A stretch of 64,000 nucleotides of DNA from Siccirubricoccus phaeus (GCF_008360935.1 NZ_SRXO01000004.1:333953-397952), one strand, 5' to 3'; shown: positions 9,122-17,775, numbered from the stretch's first letter. The notes: generated by a model not told the origin, from the sequence alone. Numbers and translations are program-made.

Positions 9122-10090
9122 ATGCACAGGCGAACCCTGCTCGGCGCGACGGCAATGCTTGCGCTGCCTCGGCTGGCGCGCGCGGCCAGCTTCCCCGACG
9201 GGCCGATCACGCTGATCGTCGCCTGGCCGGCCGGCGGCGGCAGCGATGTCAGCATGCGCCTGGTGGCCGAGGCCGCCAGCAAGCGCCTCGGCGTGCCGGT
9301 GGTGGTGGAGAACCGTCCCGGCGCCGCCGGCACCATCGGCCATCGCGCCATCGCTGCGGCCCGCCCGGATGGCCAGACCATCGGCATGGTGTCGCAGGAC
9401 GCCATCAGCGCGCAGTACGGCAATGCCAATGCGCCGGCGATGAGCGAGTTCGAGCCGCTCGCCTTCTTCGGGGAGGAGCCGGGCGCGCTGCAGGTGCACC
9501 CTTCGACGGGCATCACCACCCTGGCCCAGTATATCGAGCGCGCCAAGGCCAACCCCGGCAAGATTCGCAATGGCGGCAATCCGGCGCCCGGCGCCTCCTA
9601 CCTCTACATGGCCTATTACGAGCGCAAGCTCGGCATCCGCGTCACCAAGGTGAGCTATGCCGGCTATGCGCCCACCGTCACCGCGCTACTCTCGGGCGAG
9701 GTGGATTCCGCCAGCGTGCCGGTGCCGGATGTCGTCGAGTACCACAAGGAAGGGCGGCTGAAGCTGCTCGCCGTCGCGGGCGAGGAGCGGCATTTCATGG
9801 CGCCCGACGTGCCGACCTTCCGCGAGCTCGGCCATGACGTGGTGATCGGCGGCTGGCGCAGCCTCGCCGCGCCCGTCGGCGTCCCGGCGGATCGGCTGGC
9901 GGTGCTGCGGCGCGAATTGTTCGCCGCCTTCCGGGATCCGGAACTGCAGGCCAAGGCGCGGCAGGCCGGCTTCGTCATGTCGCCCGGCGACGCGGCCCGC
10001 ACCGCCGCCGCCTGGGCCGAGTCCGATACGGGCGTCTACCCGATCCTGGATGAGCTCGGCCTGGTGAAGGCGCGCCGCAAGCAGGGCTGA
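9122..10090 (+). CDS. Bug-family (TctC-like) binding protein
   Basis: 322 residues starting at ATG 9122, preceded by AAGGAGAG. The signal peptide (MHRRTLLGATAMLALPRLARA) is followed by the family start FPDGPITLIVAWPAGGGSD, then VVENRPGAAGTIGH. Forty bases downstream of the octopine-type dehydrogenase and 32 bases before a second, closely similar Bug gene, from which it likely arose by tandem duplication (shared YAGYAPTVTALLSGEVDS-like segment and a common AERHFMAP/EERHFMAP motif). It probably supplies the TctAB permease encoded just downstream. Confidence 0.92.
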   Translation: MHRRTLLGATAMLALPRLARAASFPDGPITLIVAWPAGGGSDVSMRLVAEAASKRLGVPVVVENRPGAAGTIGHRAIAAARPDGQTIGMVSQDAISAQYGNANAPAMSEFEPLAFFGEEPGALQVHPSTGITTLAQYIERAKANPGKIRNGGNPAPGASYLYMAYYERKLGIRVTKVSYAGYAPTVTALLSGEVDSASVPVPDVVEYHKEGRLKLLAVAGEERHFMAPDVPTFRELGHDVVIGGWRSLAAPVGVPADRLAVLRRELFAAFRDPELQAKARQAGFVMSPGDAARTAAAWAESDTGVYPILDELGLVKARRKQG

Positions 10091-10122
10091 CCGCTGGCGC
10101 AACCCGAGGAGAGAGACCCGAC

Positions 10123-11085
10123 ATGCTGCGACGCAATCTGCTGATCCTCGGCACCGGCCTGCTGGCGGCGCCGCGTGTGCACGCGCAAGCCTTTCCCTCC
10201 GCGCCGATGACGCTGATCTGCGCCTGGCCGCCGGGCGGCGGCAGCGACATCGCCATGCGCCTCGTCGCAGAGGCTGCCAGCAAGAAGTTCGGCGTGCCGG
10301 TGGTGGTGGACAACCGGCCGGGCGCGGCCGGCGCCATCGGCCATCGCGCCATCGCCACGGCGCGGCCGGATGGCTACACCTTCGGCATGTTCTCCACGGC
10401 CGGCGTCGCCGCGCCCTATCTGAACGCCAACGCCAACACCATCGATGAGCTGGAGCCGCTGGCCTTCTTCGGCTCCGACCCCAGCGCCTTGCAGGCAAGC
10501 ACGGCGAGCGGCATCGCCTCGCTGCAGGATTTCGTCACCCGCGCCCGCGCCAATCCGGGCAAGATCAAGAACGGCAACGACCAGCCGGGCGGCGCCTCCT
10601 TCCTCGCGGTCGCCAGCTACGAGAAGCTGATGAATTTCCGCATCCAGAAAGTGCCCTATGCCGGCTATGCGCCGACGGTGACGGCGCTGCTGGCCGGCGA
10701 GGTGGACAGCGCCACCGTCGCCATCCCCGACACCATCGAGTATCACCGCCAGGGCAAGCTGAAGATCCTCGGCGTGTCCTCGGCCGAACGGCATTTCATG
10801 GCGCCGGAGATCCCGACCTTCAAGGAACAGGGCTTCGATGTCGAGGTCGGTTCCTGGCGCTGCATCGCCGGGCCGAAGGGGATGCCGGAGGATCGGCTGC
10901 GGACCTTGCGGAGCGGGCTGCTCGACGCCATGCGCGACCCGGACTTCCTGGCGAAGGCCCGCCAGGCCGGCTTCACCACCCAGCCGGGCGACGCCGCGAC
11001 GACGCTGGCGCGCTGGCGGGCGGATGACCAGCTTCTCTACACGATCCTGGACGAGGCGGGGCTGGTGAAGGCGCGCAAGCGCTGA
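10123..11085 (+). CDS. Bug-family (TctC-like) binding protein, tandem paralogue
   Basis: 320 residues, signal peptide ending in APRVHAQA, then FPSAPMTLICAWPPGGGSD. Very similar along its length to the preceding Bug protein (VPYAGYAPTVTALLAGEVDS and ERHFMAPEIPTF are shared almost exactly), which indicates a recent tandem duplication. A GAGGAGAGAG ribosome site precedes the ATG. The two proteins may bind different members of one substrate class and feed the same TctAB permease, encoded 15 bases downstream. Confidence 0.92.
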   Translation: MLRRNLLILGTGLLAAPRVHAQAFPSAPMTLICAWPPGGGSDIAMRLVAEAASKKFGVPVVVDNRPGAAGAIGHRAIATARPDGYTFGMFSTAGVAAPYLNANANTIDELEPLAFFGSDPSALQASTASGIASLQDFVTRARANPGKIKNGNDQPGGASFLAVASYEKLMNFRIQKVPYAGYAPTVTALLAGEVDSATVAIPDTIEYHRQGKLKILGVSSAERHFMAPEIPTFKEQGFDVEVGSWRCIAGPKGMPEDRLRTLRSGLLDAMRDPDFLAKARQAGFTTQPGDAATTLARWRADDQLLYTILDEAGLVKARKR

Positions 11086-11099
11086 GCCGGGCCGTCGCC

Positions 11100-11543
11100 G
11101 TGCCCCAGCTCAACCGGGATCTGCTGACCGGGCTACTCTTCATCGCGATCGGTGGCCTCGGCCTCTGGCTCGGCGCCTCACTGGAGGCGGGCACGGTCGG
11201 CGAAATGCAGGCGGGCTACTATCCCCGCCTGGTCTGCCTGCTGATGGTCGCGCTCGGCTCGCTCGTGGCGCTGCTCGGCCTGCTGCGGCAGGGCGAGCTG
11301 CCGGAGCGCTGGCATTGGTGGCCGCTGCTCATGGTGGCGGTGGCGCCCCTTGCCTTCGCCCTGCTGTTCGACAGCGCCGGCTTTGCATTGACGCTGGCCG
11401 CCGTCGCGCTGCTGGCGAGCCTCGCCGGGCGCATGCTCAACCCCTGGCGCATGCTGGTGCTGGCCGTCGTGCTGGTGGCCATGAATATCGGCCTCTTCGT
11501 CTTCGTGCTGGGCCTCCCACTTCGACTCTGGCCGCGGATCTGA
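11100..11543 (+). CDS. tctB: TctB-like small permease subunit of tripartite tricarboxylate transporter
   Basis: 147 residues from a GTG at 11100. Four predicted membrane segments (LLTGLLFIAIGGLGLWLG; LVCLLMVALGSLVALLGLL; WPLLMVAVAPLAFALLF; and a C-terminal hydrophobic pair ending LGLPLRLWPRI) match the four-helix TctB subunit. It stands in canonical order between the binding protein and tctA, with 14 and 3 base gaps, and acts in the cytoplasmic membrane with TctA for cation-coupled carboxylate import. Confidence 0.88.
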   Translation: MPQLNRDLLTGLLFIAIGGLGLWLGASLEAGTVGEMQAGYYPRLVCLLMVALGSLVALLGLLRQGELPERWHWWPLLMVAVAPLAFALLFDSAGFALTLAAVALLASLAGRMLNPWRMLVLAVVLVAMNIGLFVFVLGLPLRLWPRI

Positions 11544-11546
11544 GCC

Positions 11547-13049
11547 ATGCAGGACCTTCTCGGCAATCTGGCGATGGGCTTCGGCGTGGCGCTCAGCCTG
11601 CAGAATATCGGCCTCTGCTTCATCGGCTGCGCGCTCGGCACCGCCATCGGCGTGCTGCCCGGCATCGGTCCGCTGCCGACGGTGGCGCTGCTGCTGCCCT
11701 TCACTTTCAGCCTGGACCCGACCGGCGCGCTCATCATGCTGGCCGGCGTCTTCTATGGCGCGCAATATGGCGGCTCGACCACCGCGATCCTGGCGCGGCT
11801 GCCGGGCGAGACCTCCTCGGTCGTCACCTGCCTGGATGGCTATGCCATGGCCCTGAAGGGCCAGGCCGGCACGGCGCTGGCGCTGGCCGCCATCGGTTCG
11901 CTGCTCGCCGGCATGGTGACGACGCTGCTGATCGCCGCCGCCGGGCCGCCGCTGGCGGATATCGCCCTGCTCTTCCACTCGGCGGATTATGTCTCCGTCA
12001 TGGTGCTCGGCCTGATCTCCGCCGTGGTGATGGCGCATGGCTCGGTGCTGAAGGCGCTGCTGATGATCCTGCTCGGCCTGCTGCTGGGCTCGGTCGGCAC
12101 CGATGTGGCGACGGGCGAGTACCGCTTCACCCTCGGCCTCGACATGCTGGCGGACGGCATCGGCTTCGTGCCGATCTCGATGGGCTTGTTCGGCCTGGCC
12201 GAGATCATGATCAATTTGGAGAATCGCGGCGGCCGCGGGGTGATCGCGAAGGCGGTGGGCAGCCTCTGGCCGCCGCTCGCCGTGCTGCGGCAGGCATTGC
12301 CTGCCATGCTGCGCGGCACCGCCATCGGCGCGGGTTTCGGCATCATGCCCGGTGGCGGGCCGACCATCGCCTCCTTCTCCGCCTACAGCCTGGAGAAGAA
12401 GATGGCGGCGCAGCCGGCCCGCTTCGGCCATGGCGCGGTGGAAGGCGTGGCCGCGCCGGAGGCCGCCAACAACGCTGCGACGCAATCCTGCTTCATCCCC
12501 ATGCTCTGCCTCGGCATCCCGCCGAATGCGCTGATGGCGCTGATGGTCGGCGCGATGATGGTGCATGGCATCCAGCCCGGCCCCAGCATCATCACCAAGC
12601 AGCCGGAGCTGTTCTGGGGCATGATCGCCAGCATGGCGGTCGGCAACATCATCCTGGTGATCCTGAACCTGCCGCTGATCGGGATCTGGGTACGGCTGCT
12701 GCAGGTGCCCTATGCCTATCTGTTCCCCGCCATCATCGTCTTCTGCGCCGTCGGCACCTACACCGTGGACAACAGCACGGGCGACGTGGTGCTGATGGCC
12801 GTCTTCGGCGTGCTGGGCTACGTCTTCCGCAAGCTGGATTGCGAGCCGGCGCCGCTGATGCTGGGGCTGGTGCTGGGGCCGCTGTTGGAAGAGAATTTCC
12901 GCCGCGCCATGGTGCTCGCGGATGGCGATGTCACGATCTTCGTCACCCGCCCGATCAGCCTCGGCTTCCTGCTCGCCGCGGCCGCGCTATTGGCGGCGGT
13001 GCTGCTGCCGAGCATCCGCCGGGGGCGGCAGGAGGCGTTCCGGGAGTAG
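11547..13049 (+). CDS. tctA: TctA-like large permease subunit of tripartite tricarboxylate transporter
   Basis: 500 residues with about twelve membrane segments, the normal length of TctA. The two family loops are present: [17 protein letters not shown] near residue 40 and GIMPGGGPTIASFSAYSLEK near residue 265, followed by [13 protein letters not shown]. It ends the plus operon; the convergent M24 gene stops 33 bases downstream. Presumably it serves the two Bug proteins upstream, and possibly the permease-less Bug at 2202-3191. Confidence 0.93.
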   Translation: MQDLLGNLAMGFGVALSLQNIGLCFIGCALGTAIGVLPGIGPLPTVALLLPFTFSLDPTGALIMLAGVFYGAQYGGSTTAILARLPGETSSVVTCLDGYAMALKGQAGTALALAAIGSLLAGMVTTLLIAAAGPPLADIALLFHSADYVSVMVLGLISAVVMAHGSVLKALLMILLGLLLGSVGTDVATGEYRFTLGLDMLADGIGFVPISMGLFGLAEIMINLENRGGRGVIAKAVGSLWPPLAVLRQALPAMLRGTAIGAGFGIMPGGGPTIASFSAYSLEKKMAAQPARFGHGAVEGVAAPEAANNAATQSCFIPMLCLGIPPNALMALMVGAMMVHGIQPGPSIITKQPELFWGMIASMAVGNIILVILNLPLIGIWVRLLQVPYAYLFPAIIVFCAVGTYTVDNSTGDVVLMAVFGVLGYVFRKLDCEPAPLMLGLVLGPLLEENFRRAMVLADGDVTIFVTRPISLGFLLAAAALLAAVLLPSIRRGRQEAFRE

Positions 13050-13082
13050 CGCGGGGGGAGCGTCCGAGGCGCCCCGCCGCCG

Positions 13083-14219
13083 TCAGCGGATGACCAGCAG
13101 CTTGTCCGTATCGGCGTAGTCGGAGAGCAGCACGGCGCCGGTCTCGGTCACCAGCAGCATGTCCTTGTTCTGCATGCCATAGCCATAACCGGTGCGATAG
13201 CAAAGCGGCTCGAAGCCCAGCACCATCCCGGCTTCCAGCCGCGCATCCTCGCCCGGCCGGCCGAGGATGGGCGTGACGCCGAGATAGGGGTCCTCATGCA
13301 GGTGCAGCCCGATGCCGTGGCCGACGAAGGAGATCGGCGGCAGGTTCATCTCGGCCAGTTTGGCGATGAAGGCGTCGTAGATCGCCCGGCAGCTCGCGCC
13401 CGGCTTCACCATGTCGAGGATGCCGTATTTGCATTCGACCAGATGCTGCCAGATGCGCTCCGCCATGGGCGGCGCTTCCTGCACCACCGCCGTGCGGCAG
13501 ACGCCCGCCTGGTAGCCGCCGATCACGGAGAAGATCTCAACCCGGCAGACATCCCCCCGCTGCAATTGCCGCTCGGTCGGCCCGACATTCGGCAATTGGC
13601 TGCGCTCGCCGGTGGCCACGATCATCAGCTTGAAATGCTCGGCGCCCAGCTCATAGACCTTGCGCGTCAGATGCGCGGCGATGTCCATCTCGGTATCGCC
13701 GACCTGGACGGCGGCAAGCGCGTCGGTGATGGCCTGGTCGGCGATGCGCGACAGCCGGCGCAGCAGCGCCTGCTCCTCCGGCGTCTTACGCTGCCGCAGC
13801 CTAGCGAGGATGCCCTCGCAGGCGCTGAAACGTGCCTGCGGCAGCGCCGCCTGCAGCCGCAGGAAATCGCCGGCCGGCAGGTAGTCCAACTCGATGCCGA
13901 TCCGGCTGGCCGCAAGGCCCAATTCGCGGAGCTGCGCCGCCAGCACCTGCATCGGGTCGTCGGAGAATTCGGCCCAGATCCGCGCCGGCACATTGGGCGC
14001 CTGGCGGGCGATGGTGCTGGCCTCCATATCCACGCCGAACAGCGCCACGCTGCCGGACGCGCTGACGATCGCCATGGCGTGACGATGCCGGATCAGCGGC
14101 TGCGAGGGCACCACGAAGCCGGTGACATAGGCGAAATTCTCGGGTGAGCAGGAGATCATGGCATCCAGCCCGGACGCGGCCATGGCTGTGGCCTGACGCT
14201 GCACGATATCGTCCCGCAT
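13083..14219 (-). CDS. Creatinase-like M24 family protein (copy 2)
   Basis: 378 residues with the creatinase N-terminal and pita-bread domains. The metal site is even more degraded than in copy 1 (5371-6498): the first aspartate is E228, the second is G239 (GYQAGVCRT), and the final ED glutamate is replaced in GMQNKDMLL by K352; H301 (FVGHGIG) and E337 (FEPL) remain. A metal-independent, creatinase-like hydrolase is therefore more likely than a peptidase. Last gene of the minus operon that starts at 16982; the enolase gene upstream ends 104 bases before it, a gap without other features. Confidence 0.84.
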   Translation of the reverse strand: MRDDIVQRQATAMAASGLDAMISCSPENFAYVTGFVVPSQPLIRHRHAMAIVSASGSVALFGVDMEASTIARQAPNVPARIWAEFSDDPMQVLAAQLRELGLAASRIGIELDYLPAGDFLRLQAALPQARFSACEGILARLRQRKTPEEQALLRRLSRIADQAITDALAAVQVGDTEMDIAAHLTRKVYELGAEHFKLMIVATGERSQLPNVGPTERQLQRGDVCRVEIFSVIGGYQAGVCRTAVVQEAPPMAERIWQHLVECKYGILDMVKPGASCRAIYDAFIAKLAEMNLPPISFVGHGIGLHLHEDPYLGVTPILGRPGEDARLEAGMVLGFEPLCYRTGYGYGMQNKDMLLVTETGAVLLSDYADTDKLLVIR

Positions 14220-14323
14220 GCTGTCTCCCTCGGAGTGCGATCGCCGCAGGTGGGTTCACCGGCGGCGTGAACAAGCAAGAAGGCCAGAGCGGGACCGGAA
14301 GGCAGGACACGCTCCGGCGGCGG

Positions 14324-15490
14324 TCACTCGCTGACGCGATAGGTCTCGATCTTCTTGAGATCCGCCTCGATGCCCATGCCCGGCCCCGTCGGCACCAAGA
14401 TCGCGCCATCCTCCAGCGTCATCGGCGCGGCGATCAGGTCGTCGCGGTAATAGATGCCCCCGACCTGCCCGCGCTGCTGCGCCGCCGGCGTGGAGACCGG
14501 CACCACGCAGGACAGGGTCACCGCCGGCGCGGCCGCAGCGAGCTGGATATTCGCCAGATTGCCGATGCCCGTCTCGACCGAGCCATTGACGTTGCAGATG
14601 ATGCCCGCGGCGCGGCAGACCGCGGCCACTTCCATGGCGCGCAGCAGCCCGCCCGGCTTGGTCGTGTAGATGGAGACGATCTGCGCCGCCCGGTGCTCGA
14701 TGATCTGCACCACGTCATGCGCGTTCCAGGCGGATTCATCCGCCATCACCGGCGTGTCGATGGCGCGCGCCACCTCGGCCAGGCGCTCGATGCCCATGAC
14801 CGGCTGCTCGGCATAGATCAGGCGCTGCTCCTCCATCTGGCGGATGGTGCGGATCGCCTCGCCCGGCGTGCGGTAGCCTTCATTGGCATCGACGCAGAGA
14901 TCCACCTCCGGCCCGACCGCGGCGCGGATCTGCCGCACCATCTCGACATCGCGCTTGGGGTCCACGCCGACCTTGATCTTGATGGTGCGGATGCCCTCGG
15001 CCGCGACCTGCGCCACTTCCTCGACCGCTTGCGGAATCGGGATCAGGCCGATGGAATGGGTCACCGGGATGCGGGTGCGGCTCCGCCCGCCGAGCAGCAG
15101 GTGCACCGGCACGCCCAGCCAGCGGCCGGTGAGGTCGTAGAAGGCGAAATCCACAGCGCCCTTAGCGTAGGGATAGCCCTTGATGACCGCATCCATCCGC
15201 GCATGCAGCGTCGCCGCGTCGCCCAGCTCCACCCCCAGCACGGCGGGCGCCAGATAGCGCTCGATGACCGTGCGGGTGATCAGCGGAGATTCGCCGAAAT
15301 AGCGGCCGAATTCGCCGCCCCAATCCTTCAGCGCCGGCGCCTCGCCCCAGCCCACCCGGCCGGCATCGTCGGTCATCTTCACCAGCACGTAGCGGCCGAT
15401 CGGCTCGGTCAGCCCGGTCCATTTATGCTCGCGCCGCGTCGGGAGCTGGATGAGGATCGTCTCGATGGTGGTGATGACAGGCACGCGCAA
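14324..15490 (-). CDS. Enolase-superfamily protein, muconate lactonizing enzyme subgroup (copy 2)
   Basis: 388 residues, homologous to 4217-5374 throughout (both have VGWGEAxxLKDWGGEFG and GYPYAKxAVD). The active site is complete: K171-I-K173, D201 (CVDANEGY), E228 (YAEQP), D251 (MADESAW), K278 (TTKPGG). The pair with a creatinase-like M24 gene repeats the arrangement of the left operon, although here the two genes are 104 bases apart instead of overlapping. It acts on a carboxylate by proton abstraction; the substrate is unknown. Confidence 0.88.
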   Translation of the reverse strand: MRVPVITTIETILIQLPTRREHKWTGLTEPIGRYVLVKMTDDAGRVGWGEAPALKDWGGEFGRYFGESPLITRTVIERYLAPAVLGVELGDAATLHARMDAVIKGYPYAKGAVDFAFYDLTGRWLGVPVHLLLGGRSRTRIPVTHSIGLIPIPQAVEEVAQVAAEGIRTIKIKVGVDPKRDVEMVRQIRAAVGPEVDLCVDANEGYRTPGEAIRTIRQMEEQRLIYAEQPVMGIERLAEVARAIDTPVMADESAWNAHDVVQIIEHRAAQIVSIYTTKPGGLLRAMEVAAVCRAAGIICNVNGSVETGIGNLANIQLAAAAPAVTLSCVVPVSTPAAQQRGQVGGIYYRDDLIAAPMTLEDGAILVPTGPGMGIEADLKKIETYRVSE

Positions 15491-15517
15491 CTTCCCCGTG
15501 GCTGAGACTGGATTGGG

Positions 15518-15889
15518 CTAGGCGGCCAGGCCCGGCTGATACAGCTCGACCTTCGTGCCGTCCGGATCCTCGACATAGATCGTCAGCCCATAGGGGCCGT
15601 CATGCAGGTCCTGGAAGAACGGCACGCCCGCCGCGCGCAGCGCATCGCGCAGCCGACGGACATCCGCCACCTCGAAGGCGATGTGGTCGAGCTGGCGATG
15701 CCCTGCCTCGCGCCCCGCGATCAGGGCAATGCCCTGGCGGAAGGCGGTGAAGGGCCGGCCATCCTGCAACGGCTTGGCCGGGCGGATGACGAAGCCCAGG
15801 CGGTCCACGTAGAAGGCCGTGGAGCGCGCCATGTCGCTGACCATCAGCAGCAGATGGCCGAAGCCGACCACCCCGGGCGCCGCGTCCAT
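15518..15889 (-). CDS. VOC-superfamily (glyoxalase/dioxygenase fold) protein
   Basis: 123 residues, one vicinal-oxygen-chelate domain of two beta-alpha-beta-beta-beta modules. Likely metal ligands are the histidine of GFGHLLLMVSD, the histidine of QLDHIAFEV and the glutamate of KVELYQ. Members include glyoxalase I, methylmalonyl-CoA epimerase, extradiol dioxygenases and antibiotic-binding proteins. Its start lies one base past the stop of the tautomerase-like gene upstream, so it belongs to the operon running from 16982. Reaction not predictable. Confidence 0.85.
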   Translation of the reverse strand: MDAAPGVVGFGHLLLMVSDMARSTAFYVDRLGFVIRPAKPLQDGRPFTAFRQGIALIAGREAGHRQLDHIAFEVADVRRLRDALRAAGVPFFQDLHDGPYGLTIYVEDPDGTKVELYQPGLAA

Positions 15890-15890
15890 C

Positions 15891-16085
15891 TCAGCCTTCC
15901 TTCTGGTCGATGCCGAGCACGCCGGCGCGGCCCCAACTGTCCTTCGGCGTGTCGTGGATCACCACATGCAGGTGGTCCGGCTTGCAGGCGGCGTACTCCA
16001 CCATGGCGTCGGTGATGGCGCGCACCAGCTTGCGCTTCTGCTCCACCGTGCGGCCTTCCCACATCTCCACGATCACGAACGGCAT
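15891..16085 (-). CDS. 4-oxalocrotonate tautomerase-like small protein
   Basis: 64 residues, the size of a 4-oxalocrotonate tautomerase subunit. After removal of Met the N-terminal residue is Pro1, the catalytic base of the family, and Arg11 (WEGRTVEQKRKLVRAIT) is in the expected place. Such enzymes convert enol to keto acids in ring-cleavage and other catabolic pathways. Three bases separate it from the upstream gene and one from the downstream VOC gene. Its presence suggests that a dienol or enol acid occurs in the pathway. Confidence 0.87.
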   Translation of the reverse strand: MPFVIVEMWEGRTVEQKRKLVRAITDAMVEYAACKPDHLHVVIHDTPKDSWGRAGVLGIDQKEG

Positions 16086-16088
16086 GGC

Positions 16089-16982
16089 TCAAGCCCTTCC
16101 CCCGTAAAGCGCCTCGATCCGGCGGCGAATGCCGCTCCACTGGCTGCGGCCGACGGTCACCGGCGCCCGGCTGCCAAGCCCGCGCGCCCAGACGGCCCGC
16201 AGGCCGCGCGCTGCCGCCGCCTCCCGGTCGATGCCGCCGGGCGGCGCGGCCAGATCCACCAGCAGCGCCTGCTGCGGCAGCAGGGCCAGCTCCGCCGCGC
16301 CGAGCACGCGCGAGGGAATGGAGGAGATGACGATGTCGGTCCCCGGCAGGATCTCGGGCAGCGCCGCGAATTCCTGCGGCTCGGCGCCGGCCGCATAGGC
16401 TTCGGCGCGCTGCACCGGGTTGCGCGCCACCACCTGCACCCGCGCGCCGAGCGCGACCAGCGTCCGGCAGGCCAGCCCGCCGATGGTGCCATGCCCCAGC
16501 ATGGCGATGCGGGCGCGGTGGATGGTGATATCGGTGTTCTCGATGATGACGCGCAGCATTCCCTCCACGATGGCGGGGCCGCGCAGCAGCATCAGGTCCT
16601 TGTCCCACTCATATTCGTGCAGGGCGAGGCCGAGCGCCGCCGCATGCGCCTTCAGCCCGGCATCCGCCCAGCCGAGGATGATGTGCCCCGGGCGGCGCAT
16701 GCCTTCGAGCATGGCGCGGGAGGGAATGATCCGCTCCGCGCATTGCGGGGCGAAGAGCGCGCCATCCGGCGCGATGCCGGGGATGGGGAAGAGCGCCAGA
16801 TCCGCCCCCGCCAGCGCCGCCGCCGCGCTGTCGCAGCGTTGCACGCCGGGGATGCCGGCTTCCGGCCAGGGGAAGCCGAAACCCCGCACCGTGGCGCCCG
16901 TTGCCGCGGCGCAGCGGGCGATTTCCTGTTCCCGCCGGTCGCCAGCGACGATGGCGACGGTCAATGCGTTCCAGTCCACCAT
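16089..16982 (-). CDS. Dipicolinate synthase subunit A-like dehydrogenase
   Basis: 297 residues from ATG 16982. The C-terminal half has a Rossmann fold (RIARIAMLGHGTIGGLACRTLVALGARVQVVARN at about 160-195 in outline: glycine motif GHGTIGG) and the N-terminal half a degenerate flavodoxin-like domain beginning VAIVAGDRREQEIAR, the layout of DpaA, which in Bacillus oxidises dihydrodipicolinate with DpaB. No DpaB is present and this is not a sporeformer, so another imino- or cyclic amino-acid substrate is likely. GGAGG lies one base before the ATG, so GTG 16979 is an alternative start. A perfect GntR-type palindrome is 27 bases upstream. First gene of the operon 16982 to 13083. Confidence 0.72.
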   Translation of the reverse strand: MVDWNALTVAIVAGDRREQEIARCAAATGATVRGFGFPWPEAGIPGVQRCDSAAAALAGADLALFPIPGIAPDGALFAPQCAERIIPSRAMLEGMRRPGHIILGWADAGLKAHAAALGLALHEYEWDKDLMLLRGPAIVEGMLRVIIENTDITIHRARIAMLGHGTIGGLACRTLVALGARVQVVARNPVQRAEAYAAGAEPQEFAALPEILPGTDIVISSIPSRVLGAAELALLPQQALLVDLAAPPGGIDREAAAARGLRAVWARGLGSRAPVTVGRSQWSGIRRRIEALYGGRA

Positions 16983-17009
16983 GCCTCCGCACCGCTGGCG
17001 GCGCCATGG

Positions 17010-17019
17010 TGTGATCACA
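17010..17019. promoter_or_regulatory. Candidate GntR operator 3 (TGTGATCACA)
   Basis: Perfect palindrome TGTGATCACA in the short gap between the gntR stop codon and the start of the dipicolinate-synthase-like gene, 27 bases upstream of the latter. Placed to control the minus operon 16982 to 13083. Confidence 0.75.
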
Positions 17020-17031
17020 GCAAAGGGACTG

Positions 17032-17775
17032 TCAAGCCTTTGGCAGCCGGCGGTCGTGCGCCTCCGCCCGGGCCGCGGCGAAATGCGGCGTCACCAGCAG
17101 CGCCTCGGCGGTCTTGTTGATGTCCCGCTCGATGGCCTGCCGCGCCGCCGCCGGGTCGCCATCGCGCAGCGCCTGCAGCAGCTCAACATGGTGGACGCCG
17201 TCCCAATGCGCCCCGGCGGTGGAGCTGAAGGCGAGATGCATGAAGGGCCCCGCCTGCAGCCACAGCCCCTGGATGATCGGCATGAGCACGGTCGAATGCG
17301 CCGCCTCGTAGAGGGTGAAGTGGAAGCGCTGGTTCATCGCCAGGCTGCGCCGCATGTCGCCGCTTTCGAAGGCGCGGCGCGAGGAATGGTGGATCTTCTC
17401 GATGGCGCTGATCTGCTTGAGGGTGATGGCGCGGCACGCCGCCTCGGTGGCCATCCCCTCCAGCGCGCGCCGCACCCCGAGCAGCTCCACCAGCCGGTCG
17501 CGCGTCATGCGCGGCACCTGCATGATGCGGTTGGGCAGGATTTCCAGCGCGCCCTCCACGATGAGACAGCGCACCGCCTGGCGCACCGGCATGGGGCTGA
17601 CGCCGAGATCGGCGGCGAGGTTGCGCAGCGTCAGCACCTGGCCCGGCAGGAAGACGCCGCTCATGAAGCGGTCGCGCAGCTCCCGATAGACCTGTTCCTC
17701 CACGCTGCCCACCGGCGTTGGCGGGCCGGCGGGGGCTTCCTTCCGCGCGACCGGCGCGGTCGCGGATCGGGTCAC
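17032..17775 (-). CDS. GntR-family regulator, FCD (FadR-like) subfamily
   Basis: 247 residues from the GTG at 17775, chosen because GGAGAG lies just upstream and because longer in-frame starts would run through the palindrome at 17835. The winged helix (VYRELRDRFMSGVFLPGQ through LGVSPMPVRQAVRCL) is followed by an FCD effector domain with the histidine-containing stretches NQRFHFTLYEAA and VHHVELLQAL that bind metal or ligand in this subfamily. It is flanked by perfect TGTGATCACA sites, one 59 bases upstream of its own start and one just beyond its stop. FCD regulators usually repress catabolic operons and are released by a carboxylate ligand; autoregulation is likely. Confidence 0.9.
   Translation of the reverse strand: MTRSATAPVARKEAPAGPPTPVGSVEEQVYRELRDRFMSGVFLPGQVLTLRNLAADLGVSPMPVRQAVRCLIVEGALEILPNRIMQVPRMTRDRLVELLGVRRALEGMATEAACRAITLKQISAIEKIHHSSRRAFESGDMRRSLAMNQRFHFTLYEAAHSTVLMPIIQGLWLQAGPFMHLAFSSTAGAHWDGVHHVELLQALRDGDPAAARQAIERDINKTAEALLVTPHFAAARAEAHDRRLPKA

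Noticed and set aside
16089..16982. Sporulation-related dipicolinate synthesis
   Set aside because: No DpaB, no spore genes and an alphaproteobacterial context; only the fold is shared.
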